A DNA stretch of 47,182 bases from Salimicrobium halophilum (GCF_900100295.1 NZ_FNEV01000013.1:1-47182), one strand, 5' to 3'; positions 16,249 to 24,826 are shown, numbered from the stretch's first letter. Notes: a model not told the origin generated them from the sequence alone. A program made the numbers and translations.

Positions 16249-18072
16249 TTACGGTAGAATCGGTATCTGTAACGTGTGAACGAACAAATCCCATGTACTT
16301 TTTAATTCTGGTTTGTTGGGAAGATAAATAACCGTTGTGTCACGACCGCGGGTCAATAATACGCGGTATGCATTAATCTTCATTTGCTCAGGATCCCTAG
16401 CGTTTCTCTTCGTATGCTTGCAATGCCACTGCCCTTCTTTCCAACATAAATCCGCATCCCAATGAACGATGGATGCATCAAGTTCAAGACCTTGAGTTTG
16501 AAATTCCGTCGCTGCGTAATTTAAGTTTTTGCAATAAAAAGAGCTACTTGGATAATTGAAATAAGCTGTGGCCGGTTTGGGTAGCTCGTTTCTATTGCCG
16601 AAAGGAACGACTGGAACATGTTTTAATCGATCTACACCCGAAGCGCAAATGATCCCAAATGTCTTCTTATCATCCTTGTATAGGTAGCTCATATACTCTT
16701 TTGCTTTATGTAAATCATCCGTTACAAAGATAGGATAGCGCTGGGGTTGTAATGGTTGCTTTAACTCTAACGCTTTCTCTACATCTCCCTCCAAAAGCGC
16801 TTGAATGAAGGCATAGTATTGCAGGGCCGCATGGGAACGTAAGGAAGAGTTCAAATGCAAGTGATCTCGGGATTCGTACCCTGCAGCGTTAGGGAATTTT
16901 CTATTTTCATGCTTCGCGTGCACCGTGATTTCTTTTTCTTTAATGGCGGCATCCCATAATGGCAGGCCGCTCTCTTCTCCTAAATGAATTTCTTGACCAT
17001 TTCCGATGAGACCAACCACTACACTCCAGGGTTTGTTTTGCTTAGCAATTTGGATGATCACTTCGGGTTCACTGAAAGCCCCTCCCATTTTTTCAGCGTC
17101 CCATGCTCTCTGCGCCTCATCAAAAATAATAACTTGTTCATGCGGGGTACGACCATACCGTAAAAAGTCCGTTTTATAGCCATAGAGGGATTGCACGAAC
17201 ACTTTATTATTTAACGTATCCTGTAAAACTTCTACGAGTGGCCCATTTCCTGAAAGGTACACGGAATCAGAGGTGTTATGAGCTGTTTGCAGCCCTAAGA
17301 ACGTTTTTCCTGCCCCGGGCTCTCCAGAAACAAGAACTAAATGGTGAGTATTTGTACGTTGCGCTACTTGAATAACATCTTGAACAGTATCGTAAACATC
17401 CTCGAAATTGCTACTATCAACGGCTTTAATGCGTGGTAAATCTTCATCATTCAATATACTTCGTGCGGCTTCTAACATCGACGGCGAGGGCTGATATGTC
17501 CCGCTTAAAAACCTATCAGCTGTAATAGCCTCTCCTTTTCGTAGAAGCTTGCTAATCAGTGAACCTAAACTTCTTTGAGATGCTTGGTAAACTTGAAAAC
17601 GATGGATAGAAAGCACATCTGCCCTTTGGTCATTCGTTAAAAATAAGACACCACTTACTTTTACATTCGACGCTTGAATCGTTGAATGATAATGCTGTAG
17701 ATCACGCACGTATAAAGATGTTTGCATATATTCACCTGCATGAACTGCATTATAGCTTTTGCACTCAATAACCAGTATTTGACCAGGGAGTATTAACAGG
17801 ATATCGGGGCGTCGTCCACTGCCTCTGATAAGAGCGTATTCAAAAATGATGGAACCATCTACGTGATCAAAGGAACGTAAAATGCTCTGCATTTTTTCAT
17901 AGCTGTCTTTCCACGCACGCTGTTGAGACTGAACCTTTTCAAGTTCTTCTTCACTATGTTGTGGCTCCCCAGCGCCGTAAACGAATGTTGTAAGTGCTTC
18001 TTCCAACACCTCATACGGAAGTTGTAGAAACTCTTGAATACTACCTTGCCAGCCGCAATTCACAAAAATCAT
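16249..18072 (-). CDS. DUF2075-type helicase with N-terminal nuclease-like domain
   Basis: 607 residues. Residues about 70-150 hold a PD-(D/E)xK-like pattern, GSGRRPDILLILPGQILVIE followed by CKS, like NERD/restriction nuclease folds. Walker A is SGEPGAGKTFLG near residue 248, Walker B VIIFDEAQRAW near 314, and the DUF2075 C-terminal part has QGLELDASIVHWDADLCW and YRVLLTRGRDTTVIYLP. This family is an ATP-driven helicase or nucleic-acid motor often found in defence islands. The ATG overlaps no other gene; the HNH gene ends about 60 bases upstream on the same strand, so the two are probably co-transcribed and may act together in restricting foreign DNA. Confidence 0.8.
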   Translation of the reverse strand: MIFVNCGWQGSIQEFLQLPYEVLEEALTTFVYGAGEPQHSEEELEKVQSQQRAWKDSYEKMQSILRSFDHVDGSIIFEYALIRGSGRRPDILLILPGQILVIECKSYNAVHAGEYMQTSLYVRDLQHYHSTIQASNVKVSGVLFLTNDQRADVLSIHRFQVYQASQRSLGSLISKLLRKGEAITADRFLSGTYQPSPSMLEAARSILNDEDLPRIKAVDSSNFEDVYDTVQDVIQVAQRTNTHHLVLVSGEPGAGKTFLGLQTAHNTSDSVYLSGNGPLVEVLQDTLNNKVFVQSLYGYKTDFLRYGRTPHEQVIIFDEAQRAWDAEKMGGAFSEPEVIIQIAKQNKPWSVVVGLIGNGQEIHLGEESGLPLWDAAIKEKEITVHAKHENRKFPNAAGYESRDHLHLNSSLRSHAALQYYAFIQALLEGDVEKALELKQPLQPQRYPIFVTDDLHKAKEYMSYLYKDDKKTFGIICASGVDRLKHVPVVPFGNRNELPKPATAYFNYPSSSFYCKNLNYAATEFQTQGLELDASIVHWDADLCWKEGQWHCKHTKRNARDPEQMKINAYRVLLTRGRDTTVIYLPNKPELKSTWDLFVHTLQIPILP

Positions 18073-18132
18073 CTTCTTATCTACATTAGTCTTTCACTTT
18101 TTTTTACTAAAAGCCTTTAGCTTCTATCTTCT

Positions 18133-18954
18133 CTATCCTTCTTGTCTAGCAATCCTACTGATAAGTTCGTCATTATAAGAAGATGCGTCTTGTCCATAAT
18201 GAACGCGTCGGTGGCAGTTGGGACAGATTGCGGCAACCGCTTCTGGTTTGTCGGCTCCACCGTCGGATAAGCGAAACAAGTGGTGCACCTCTAAAAACGG
18301 GGTGCCGTCCTTCTTCACAAAAGGTGCTTCTTCCACACACGCTTCACATACTCCATCCGCTCTTGCTAAGGCGTACGCTTTCACGGCCGCCGCTCGGTGT
18401 CGCACCTGTACTTTCGTTTCTCGTGGATCGTCGGACGTTTCTACAGCCCCTGCAATGGCTCGCAGCTGTTCGAGTGAATGAGTCGATGCATCAAACGGAG
18501 ACGCTTCCGATTCTTGTTCAATGTGCTCAATCCGCTCCAGATAGAAAACGATAGCTTCTCGTTCATTCCCATCATGGTCTGGTACAAAGCGCATTTCGTG
18601 ACCGACATACGCCATCTCATCAATAAATTCGACGATGCCGGAAGCCACGTATTTGAACAAATAAATGGTTTCCCCATTCTCCGCGTGATCCCGAATAGCT
18701 TTGTTCCCTTTCGTAAAGTCCATGTTGCCGTTTTGCCCTTCTCCGGTGTAGTAGTATACTGTCGATGTCTCATTCCAACCGTCTCGATAGCCATACTGTT
18801 CGCCAGAATCTCCGGTAAAGATGAAAATATACGGATAATTCGCTGGCGTGGAAATACCATTCTGAGGCTGTCCTTTGTATAATTGATGAACCTGAGTGCG
18901 TCGGTAATGCTTCCCTTTTTCAAAAGGTGCGTTGTATTCTAGTGTCGTTATCAT
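18133..18954 (-). CDS. ScoMcrA-like HNH restriction endonuclease
   Basis: 273 residues from the ATG preceded by AAGGAG; an upstream in-frame ATG at 18987 lacks a ribosome site. The N-terminal half has the run FEKGKHYRRTQVHQLYKGQ, QNGISTPANYPYIFIFTG, then GYRDGW and YYTGEGQNGNMDF, a pattern I associate with the SRA-like domain of ScoMcrA-type enzymes. The C-terminal HNH is complete: CEAC, LEVHHLFRLSDGG, CPNCHRRVH. Such proteins are type IV enzymes that cut modified DNA. It lies just upstream of the DUF2075 gene, with a dead copy of its own C-terminus beyond that gene. Confidence 0.85.
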   Translation of the reverse strand: MITTLEYNAPFEKGKHYRRTQVHQLYKGQPQNGISTPANYPYIFIFTGDSGEQYGYRDGWNETSTVYYYTGEGQNGNMDFTKGNKAIRDHAENGETIYLFKYVASGIVEFIDEMAYVGHEMRFVPDHDGNEREAIVFYLERIEHIEQESEASPFDASTHSLEQLRAIAGAVETSDDPRETKVQVRHRAAAVKAYALARADGVCEACVEEAPFVKKDGTPFLEVHHLFRLSDGGADKPEAVAAICPNCHRRVHYGQDASSYNDELISRIARQEG

Positions 18955-19065
18955 TCTCCCAGCTCCTTGGTGTTTTATGGAAATCATTCAGTCTCTTTTA
19001 TAACCGTACTTTTAATCACTGCTTCTCTATAATTAAGAGCTCATTCTGTTCAAACAAATAACTTT

Positions 19066-19497
19066 CTACTTCATCTTTTGATTTTTATAATCAGTATAGA
19101 TAGCTTCTATGACTTTTTTGTATAAATCATAAATCTCCTCTGTATCTTCATGTTCTGGACCCATAATCTCTGCTCTTAATGCCACCTCGTCAATCTCCAT
19201 TATGTTGTTGGCTATTTCATAATCAAAAAGATGTAAATTATCATAAAGTACCTCTCTAATTTTTCCTTTATATACAGTGTAGTCAAAATCTACAGCCATG
19301 CCATAGTGTGTCGGATGAATCAACGGGGTGTTAGAACCATCCAGTTTGAGAATTGTGTTGTAGGCGAGCAACTTGTTTCTTTTATCTTTTCTTATTTCAT
19401 CTTTTTTCTGTTGGTGCGTTTGTGCAAAATAGGAAATGAACCCTCCTAGCAAAACACCTAGTAATGGAAGGAACGCCTGTATAGTTTCATTCATCAA
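19066..19497 (-). CDS. Small membrane-anchored hypothetical protein
   Basis: 143 residues. One N-terminal transmembrane helix (AFLPLLGVLLGGFISYFAQT) is followed by a very basic stretch (HQQKKDEIRKDKRNK) and a soluble helical domain that is probably cytoplasmic. No known motif. The same build, a single anchor and then a helical cytosolic part, occurs in many small proteins of defence and phage-related loci. It lies upstream of the HNH gene on the same strand, about 110 bases away. Confidence 0.6.
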   Translation of the reverse strand: MMNETIQAFLPLLGVLLGGFISYFAQTHQQKKDEIRKDKRNKLLAYNTILKLDGSNTPLIHPTHYGMAVDFDYTVYKGKIREVLYDNLHLFDYEIANNIMEIDEVALRAEIMGPEHEDTEEIYDLYKKVIEAIYTDYKNQKMK

Positions 19498-19509
19498 AAT
19501 TCTCCACTC

Positions 19510-19710
19510 CTATGTATCTCGTGAGATTTCTTCCAGATCCTCTACAATGTTTTCAATCGCTTCATTGATCAGTTGATGCTTGAACCCTTTCGGCTGTTTT
19601 TTCGCCAGGGCGTCCAGGCGTCGCCATAAGTCTTTGTCGATCCAGAAGGATCGCTGAATGTGCCGATCGGTCATCCGCTCCCCCTTGACCGTGGTGTATT
19701 TGTTTGGCAT
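19510..19710 (-). CDS. Ribbon-helix-helix DNA-binding protein
   Basis: 66 residues from the ATG at 19710, chosen because GGGAGGAG sits five bases upstream. IQRSFWIDKDLWRRLDALAK gives the beta strand and first helix, and FKHQLINEAIENIVEDLEE the second helix: a CopG-like fold. It resembles the interrupted RHH gene at 45301 in layout. It could be an orphan antitoxin or a copy-control repressor; the membrane-anchored protein gene follows 12 bases downstream and may be its partner. Confidence 0.75.
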   Translation of the reverse strand: MPNKYTTVKGERMTDRHIQRSFWIDKDLWRRLDALAKKQPKGFKHQLINEAIENIVEDLEEISRDT

Positions 19711-19806
19711 GCTTCTCCTCCCCCTGTTGTACGTGTCCATTTTCTACCTTTATCGTACCACAGGGGCTGCCCCTAAGGCAGCCGGGCGGGTGGGCGGGAA
19801 CGAAAA

Positions 19807-19832
19807 AATCCCTGCCGCGGATAACAGGGATT
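19807..19832 (-). terminator. Terminator of the ardC relic
   Basis: Minus-strand AATCCCTG, ten bases, CAGGGATT and TTTTCG, seven bases after the stop codon at 19840. Confidence 0.75.
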
Positions 19833-19839
19833 CTCCTTC

Positions 19840-20653
19840 TCACATGCCTTGAATGTAGTCGCTTGCTTTTTGGGCTTGCTGAGAGGCGTAAACGATCAAG
19901 GTATGGTCGTCCCGAAGTACCCGCAGCCAGGACTGGATATACGACGCGCTATTGTCGATCGTTTCATTCGCGATGCCCGTCACCCCGCAAAGCATCGATG
20001 CTCCGAGCTCGGCGACCAGCTCCTCTTTGCTGTAGTTCTCGCTGCCGAATTCGTGCCGCCCGGTGACACCCTCCCGGTTCAGTCGCGACTTATGCGGTGG
20101 CGTGCACCATTTCATGAAACAGCGTGCTGTAGTATTCATGGATATCGGCGAAGTCTTCTTTCGGCGGGACATTCACCCGATCCGTTCCCGGCTGGTAGAA
20201 AGCTCTACCGGAGGTTTCCGTGTAATAAGGCGCCGGCGTGAACTCCTTCTGGATGCGTTCCGCTTTCTCGATCGGGTCATGCTCATAGGTCGCTCGCTCT
20301 TCTTTCGGCTCCAGTCCCTCCACCTGCTCAGCGATGTTGAACACCCGGTAGTACCGGAGCAACGGGATCGTTTTCTCTTCCCCGGTCTCTTCGTCCTCGA
20401 CCTCTAAGCACTTCCAGAATACGACGAGATGAGAGGATGCCCCTTTCTTCACTTTCCCTCCCGCTTCTTTGATCTGCTTGAACGTCGCATACTCCCCCGG
20501 CTCCAACAGCATAGTATTGATTCCCCGGTACGGTTTTTGGGTTTTCCAGTTCACTGCTACCCCGCTCTGAAACGGCTTCTTCCACGGAATCACACCTTCT
20601 TCCAACCTCTCCATAATCCGCTCGGTAATCAGTTGATAGACCTTGTGACTCAT
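19840..20653 (-). pseudogene. ardC: ArdC-like antirestriction protein, frameshifted at the zinc motif
   Basis: From ATG 20653 (GGGAGGT six bases upstream) the frame gives an ArdC N-terminal domain (ITERIMERLEEGVIPWKKPF, AVNWKTQKPYRGINTMLL) and reaches the metalloprotease motif FHEMVHATA before a TAA at about 20088. The protein continues in another frame: HKSRLNREGVTGRHEFGSEN, YSKEELVAELGASMLCG, NSASYIQSWLRVLRDD, ending at 19840. Relatives read HATGH at this point, so the likely lesion is loss of two bases (or gain of one) inside the codon after Ala-Thr. ArdC binds single-stranded DNA and guards entering plasmids from restriction. With the glutamate and first two histidines retained but the second half out of frame, the gene is probably dead, unless slippage restores it. 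Confidence 0.85.
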
Positions 20654-20694
20654 GATTTTTACCTCCCGTTTTCTTTTGCCTCCGAAGCGAAGGC

Positions 20695-20960
20695 GTTCCC
20701 AAAAGGGAAGGATGTTTTCCCTTTTGTCGGAAAGAATCACAAAGCCGGGGTTCGGCGGTCGTCCACCCCAGCATGGAATACCGGAGGATATGCCGTGAAA
20801 GGGGGTGGATGATCGTCGCCACGCCCGCGGAGGATGACGGGGATAGGTAAACGGTCCCTGCCCCGGCAGCCCCCGGACGTGGGCTCCGGGTTTACGATTC
20901 GGAGCGCAAAAGGAAAACATGGTTAAAAGAAAGAACGCAAGGGAGACCTTGCGTTCCATT
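20695..20960 (-). promoter_or_regulatory. Highly structured leader upstream of ardC
   Basis: Four inverted repeats follow one another: GAACGCAAGG/CCTTGCGTTC (20937-20960 region), GTAAAC/GTTTAC with inner CGG/CCG (about 20848-20894), CCACCCC/GGGGTGG (about 20762-20812), and AAAAGGGAA/TTCCCTTTT (about 20699-20726). No gene fits the stretch. In other plasmids ardC-like genes lie in the leading region and use folded single-stranded promoters; this leader could be of that kind, but no relaxase or oriT was found here. 20970-21280 holds nothing recognised. Confidence 0.4.
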
Positions 20961-21297
20961 TGTCTCTGTATGTATTTATATTTGCTCTTCTTTATACTTC
21001 AGTTCTTCTTTCCCGGTTTTATTGTTGAATCCGTTTTGTATGATGTTTCCGTCCTCTTCCGCACGAGGTAGTAGTATTCCACTCCTGCCTCCCCTTTGGA
21101 AATCACGCTAACCCGATCCCAACATCCCTAGCCGTGGTATTCACTTATGGAATATCCCTGATTTTCTAAACGGGGACTTTTCATAAAATGGTGAGAGCTT
21201 CAATCATGGTCACTTGCATCTTCTATAAACGAGAAAAATTAAAAATAATCAACTATATATCATTGAAATATAGCTGGATGTATTGTATTGTTTAAAT

Positions 21298-21636
21298 ATG
21301 GATGAAAAAGACAAATGGGTAATTCAATTAAGAAAAGGTGTATTTGAAGTCGCTGTGTTAGCCTTAATCAGTAAACATCCCATGTATGGATATCAAATTA
21401 CTAGGGAGTTAAAAAGAATTCCTGTATTTGAGATTCCCAATGGGTCGATCTATCCCATATTGAATAGAATCACAAAAAACGAATGGGCGGACGTTTACTG
21501 GGAAGAGTCGGAAGACGGACCAAAAAGAAAGTATTATCGAATTACAAAAGAAGGGAGCGAAGTACTAGAGTATCGGTTACGTAGTCACAAATCCGTGTAT
21601 GAAGCGCTGATGAGCTTATTAGAGAAAGGAGAATGA
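21298..21636 (+). CDS. PadR-family transcriptional regulator
   Basis: 112 residues from ATG 21298 (an in-frame TTG at 21283 is also possible; neither has a good ribosome site). The PadR winged helix is complete: VFEVAVLALISKHPMYGYQI, IPNGSIYPILNRI, then GPKRKYYRITKEG. PadR proteins repress membrane or transporter genes and are often released by small ligands. It is followed ten bases later by a HAAS-domain membrane protein, a pairing common in Bacillaceae. Confidence 0.85.
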   Translation: MDEKDKWVIQLRKGVFEVAVLALISKHPMYGYQITRELKRIPVFEIPNGSIYPILNRITKNEWADVYWEESEDGPKRKYYRITKEGSEVLEYRLRSHKSVYEALMSLLEKGE

Positions 21637-21645
21637 CAACAACCC

Positions 21646-22296
21646 ATGAACAAGGATGTATTCTTTTCAAGCGGTATAGTGAAAAATTTTATAGACAAAT
21701 TGAGCTACCACCTTAAAAGTCTACCTAACGATATCCGCGATCAACATATTGCTGAAGTAAAATCCGACCTATACGATCATGCTCTGGAGCTAAATGCTTC
21801 AAAAAGTTTAAGTAACAATGAAATACCAGAACAAGTCATAAATGATTTCACCTCACCTGAAGTAATAGCAGATGAAATAACAGAAGAATATAAAGACGAT
21901 CTGAACTATTATCACAAGTCGAATAATAATTTAATTAAATACTACACAGTATTTTCGATAGCTACTTTGGGAGGTCTTTCCCTCCCAATACTGCTAGGAG
22001 AAATGAATATATCTTCTTCACTTCCTTTAATTCTTTTTTTCTTAGGTAGCAATATATGGTTTATCACAAATAAAAAAATCTTATGGAATCACAGCCTATT
22101 AAATTACTTTCAAAAAATGATTCGATTTGGTGCTTCTGCACTGATAGCTCTACCTTTTGCCTTCTTTGCTGTTCGAATAATAATAACTAATGCTATAGAA
22201 TCGTTTGCTTTAACTTACTTGATGATATATTTAGCAATAGTGATTCTTTATTTGATTTTCCTTTCAATGATTTACAAAAGAAAGAAACAAGAATAA
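21646..22296 (+). CDS. HAAS-domain membrane protein
   Basis: 216 residues. The N-terminal 85 residues are a helical cytosolic HAAS-like (DUF1700) domain (FIDKLSYHLKSLPNDIRDQH, EVKSDLYDHALEL, SPEVIADEITEEY). Four predicted transmembrane helices follow: YYTVFSIATLGGLSLPILLG, LPLILFFLGSNIWFIT, FGASALIALPFAFFAVRII and LMIYLAIVILYLIFLSMIY. Such proteins are linked to PadR regulators and are thought to be sensors or scaffolds for the repressor. The pair sits back to back with the bacteriocin-like gene and shares a bidirectional terminator with it. Confidence 0.75.
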   Translation: MNKDVFFSSGIVKNFIDKLSYHLKSLPNDIRDQHIAEVKSDLYDHALELNASKSLSNNEIPEQVINDFTSPEVIADEITEEYKDDLNYYHKSNNNLIKYYTVFSIATLGGLSLPILLGEMNISSSLPLILFFLGSNIWFITNKKILWNHSLLNYFQKMIRFGASALIALPFAFFAVRIIITNAIESFALTYLMIYLAIVILYLIFLSMIYKRKKQE

Positions 22297-22317
22297 AACC
22301 TTGTTTCTTTCTTTTGT
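22274..22317. terminator. Bidirectional terminator
   Basis: ACAAAAGAAAGAAACAAG and its exact complement, separated by eight bases. It overlaps the end of the HAAS gene and separates it from the convergent bacteriocin-like gene. Confidence 0.75.
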
Positions 22318-22327
22318 ATGTTTAATT

Positions 22328-23062
22328 TTAAGTAAAGCTGCACCCTGCATTAAAGGCCAAAACACACCCAAGACTTAGCGCAGCCCCAGCTGCTGGGAAG
22401 TATACTGTAAGACCACCAAATGCAGCAGCACATGCGATAACACCGGATGTACTACAAGCAAAGCTCACTCCATTAAAAGAGAAATCCGCTGTTTGGAATT
22501 GGCCGGAATTATTGTTAGAAGATTTCTCTTTGACATCATAACCCGCAAGTTCTTTTACAAAAGGTTGTCCTTCATCAATAGATTCAATTTGTAGAAGGTC
22601 ATATCTAATTACTTCATTTTTTTTCATGTTTACAAACACTTGTTTTTGCACTAGTTCACTTTCATTTTTTAAATAGAATTGAGTGACAATACCAACTTTT
22701 TCATAGGTAGTATCTTGGTCTTTAAGGTTTGTAAAAGTTACAAAAGAATCTGCTTTTTTTTCATGTTTAAATCCTTTTTTCTTAACTTCTTTTAACCTCT
22801 CGGAAAACTCTTCTTTATCCATTTCTTTTACAGTTTTAAGGAGACGGGTCTTAGATTTCGCATTCACATCTAAGTTTGTTTCCGTACCTTGTTCTTCTAA
22901 CTCTTGAACCACCTCATCAAAACTCTTCCCGAGATTATCTTCTACACAATCTTCACATACTTTTGCGTTGGTCGTAGAATTTGCACTAGCTATCGTAGGA
23001 CCAAATGCCAACCCATTAAGTATAAGAACGGATACCATTAATAGTAAACTTGCTTTTTTCAT
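22328..23062 (-). CDS. Secreted precursor with Cys/Gly/Ala-rich C-terminal peptide, bacteriocin-like
   Basis: 244 residues from ATG 23062 (GGAG upstream). A Sec signal peptide (MKKASLLLMVSVLILNGLAF, cleavage probably after ASA) is followed by CEDCVEDNLGKSFDEVVQEL and a soluble domain of about 140 residues. The last 45 residues are hydrophobic with four cysteines: ACSTSGVIACAAAFGGL, PAAGAALSLGC, NAGC. Halocin C8 has the same architecture, a long precursor whose C-terminus is the Cys-rich peptide and whose N-terminal part gives immunity. The likeness is by eye only. The gene is divergent from the NprR-like receptor (265 bp between starts), so peptide-signalled control is likely. It could instead be a secreted protein with a membrane-inserting tail of another function. 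Confidence 0.55.
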   Translation of the reverse strand: MKKASLLLMVSVLILNGLAFGPTIASANSTTNAKVCEDCVEDNLGKSFDEVVQELEEQGTETNLDVNAKSKTRLLKTVKEMDKEEFSERLKEVKKKGFKHEKKADSFVTFTNLKDQDTTYEKVGIVTQFYLKNESELVQKQVFVNMKKNEVIRYDLLQIESIDEGQPFVKELAGYDVKEKSSNNNSGQFQTADFSFNGVSFACSTSGVIACAAAFGGLTVYFPAAGAALSLGCVLAFNAGCSFT

Positions 23063-23326
23063 AATGTATTTACTCCTTTTTTGTTTAGAAATTTTTCTTC
23101 TCAACACTTCGTATCTTTTCTAACTCTATAAACGCCTTACCTCCCCTCACAATGTTGTTCTTTAAAAAGAAATTCTTTCCCCTCCCTTATATAAACCTAA
23201 ATTTACTTACAACTATAAGTCTAAAAGATGTTACACTGTCTTTGTATTGATAAAAATGTAAAATAATGTAGAAATAAACCCTCTTTTTTTCATGAGTTTT
23301 ATCAACCTTTCGAAGGAGGAACTTTA

Positions 23327-24598
23327 ATGCCTGTAGGAGAAGTGATTCAGTATAGGAGGAAAGAAAAAGGCCTAACCCAGGCATCTCTAGCTATAGGTAT
23401 ATGTTCTATTCCTTACATAAGTAAGTTAGAAAATAATGCCTTAGAGCCAAAAGAGGATATCCTCAAACTACTTTGTGAAAAACTAGATCTTACTATAACT
23501 GACGTAAAAGGGGCTGATAGGTACGACGACACATTACATTTGATGAAAAAGGCCTTTATCTCTATCACTGAGCGACGCCCTGATCCCGACATTGAACAAT
23601 TAATAAAAGATATTTCATTGGCTGTAAGGGATGTAGCAGCTCCTGATATCCAACTTTCCTATAAATTACTTCTCGCGCAATACTATTTGTATAAACGCTC
23701 ACAAACACCAGCTTACGAGTATTTAACAGAAGTCAAACGACATTTACCATTGCTGGATAAAGAGATTTTAGCAGGCTTCTTTTATTCAAAAGGGCTATAT
23801 GAATACCTGTATGGCTCGCTGGAGCAGAGCTTACATGAGTATAGGAAGAGTAGAGAGATTCTTACGGATCTACATTTAGAAATTGCCTTCGTTAATTATC
23901 AACTAGGGTTAGTGCACTCAAATCTTATGCACATAGACGATTCTATGTTTTATACGAGAAAAGCATTGGATTACTATAATGATAAACTAAACATCCCCAG
24001 AATCGTCGATTGCAACATGCTTATAGGCATAAACTATAGACGTCTAGAAAAGTATTCCGCTGCTATCGATCAATATCTTCGATTGCAAGAGCTTCTTCTT
24101 CACCACAACGACCAGAAGTATTTTGGAAAGCTCCAACACAATCTCGGGCATACCTATATACTCCGTGGGGACTATGAGGAAGGTATTCCTCACGTAAAAA
24201 AAGCACTAGAAACCAAAGCCTATCAACCAGAAAAAATCAACAGTTTGTATGTCTTATCCTTTGCCTACAAAAAGTGCAAACAAACAGAGCAAGCCCTACG
24301 TTACATTCATCAAGGGATAGAACTATCCTTAAAAGAGAATGACTACGCTTACTATTACAAGTTCCTGATCACAGAGGCTTTTCTCGAAGATAATGTTCAA
24401 GGAAACCTTCTTCAAACGTTAGAAGAGGAAGCACTCCCGTTCTATAAGAAACAAAATTCGAGCTTGCACAACGAACTAGTTTTAATCCTTGCCGACTTAT
24501 ATAAGAAACACAAACGATATAAAAAAGCTAGTCATTACTTTGAGATGTACATTCTCCAAAACACAACCAACAATCATTCCAGGGGGTTTTTATATTGA
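23327..24598 (+). CDS. NprR-like RNPP quorum-sensing receptor/regulator
   Basis: 423 residues, the same size as NprR of the Bacillus cereus group. Residues 1-65 are an XRE-type HTH (IQYRRKEKGLTQASLAIGIC, SIPYISKLENNALEPKEDIL). The rest is a chain of TPR-type helical pairs, for example VNYQLGLVHSNLMHIDDSMF, YTRKALDYYNDKL, KLQHNLGHTYILRGDYEEGI and PHVKKALETKAYQPEKIN. RNPP proteins bind a short peptide that is secreted, processed and re-imported, and switch their DNA target sets. AAGGAGG precedes the ATG by eight bases. The stop codon overlaps the start of a secreted propeptide gene at 24595, the classical receptor-peptide arrangement. The likely target is the divergent precursor gene at 22328. 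Confidence 0.88.
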   Translation: MPVGEVIQYRRKEKGLTQASLAIGICSIPYISKLENNALEPKEDILKLLCEKLDLTITDVKGADRYDDTLHLMKKAFISITERRPDPDIEQLIKDISLAVRDVAAPDIQLSYKLLLAQYYLYKRSQTPAYEYLTEVKRHLPLLDKEILAGFFYSKGLYEYLYGSLEQSLHEYRKSREILTDLHLEIAFVNYQLGLVHSNLMHIDDSMFYTRKALDYYNDKLNIPRIVDCNMLIGINYRRLEKYSAAIDQYLRLQELLLHHNDQKYFGKLQHNLGHTYILRGDYEEGIPHVKKALETKAYQPEKINSLYVLSFAYKKCKQTEQALRYIHQGIELSLKENDYAYYYKFLITEAFLEDNVQGNLLQTLEEEALPFYKKQNSSLHNELVLILADLYKKHKRYKKASHYFEMYILQNTTNNHSRGFLY

Positions 24599-24729
24599 AA
24601 AAAATAACGTATTTCTTTCTCACTGCTTTGGTTACAGCATCTATCATATTGCCACCAGGAGGAGTAACTCCTTTCAATGATGACTATCCAGATGCTCACT
24701 CCGAAAAAGTAGAAGACACCTTTGTATGA
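24595..24729 (+). CDS. 44-residue secreted signalling propeptide (NprX/PapR-like)
   Basis: The TTG start overlaps the TGA stop of the receptor gene (TTGA), with GGGGG about eight bases upstream, so translation is probably coupled. The peptide opens with a signal sequence, MKKITYFFLTALVTAS and IILPP, then a polar stretch GGVTPFNDDYPDAHSEK, and ends KVEDTFV. NprX (43 residues) and PapR (48 residues) have the same size, position and layout, and their active form is a peptide of about 5-8 residues from the C-terminal half. Which residues form the active piece here cannot be read from the sequence. A strong terminator follows within ten bases. Confidence 0.82.
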   Translation: MKKITYFFLTALVTASIILPPGGVTPFNDDYPDAHSEKVEDTFV

Positions 24730-24736
24730 ACCCTTC

Positions 24737-24776
24737 CCCCTTCCTGATTACTCTTTATTCAGGAAGGGGATTTTTA
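24737..24776 (+). terminator. Terminator of the receptor-propeptide operon
   Basis: CCCCTTCCTGA, ten bases, TTCAGGAAGGGG, then ATTTTTAT. Confidence 0.9.
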
Positions 24777-24826
24777 TCTTCATTCATCTTAAATTAAAAA
24801 GAGCCGTACGTTCCGTAACGATCTAA

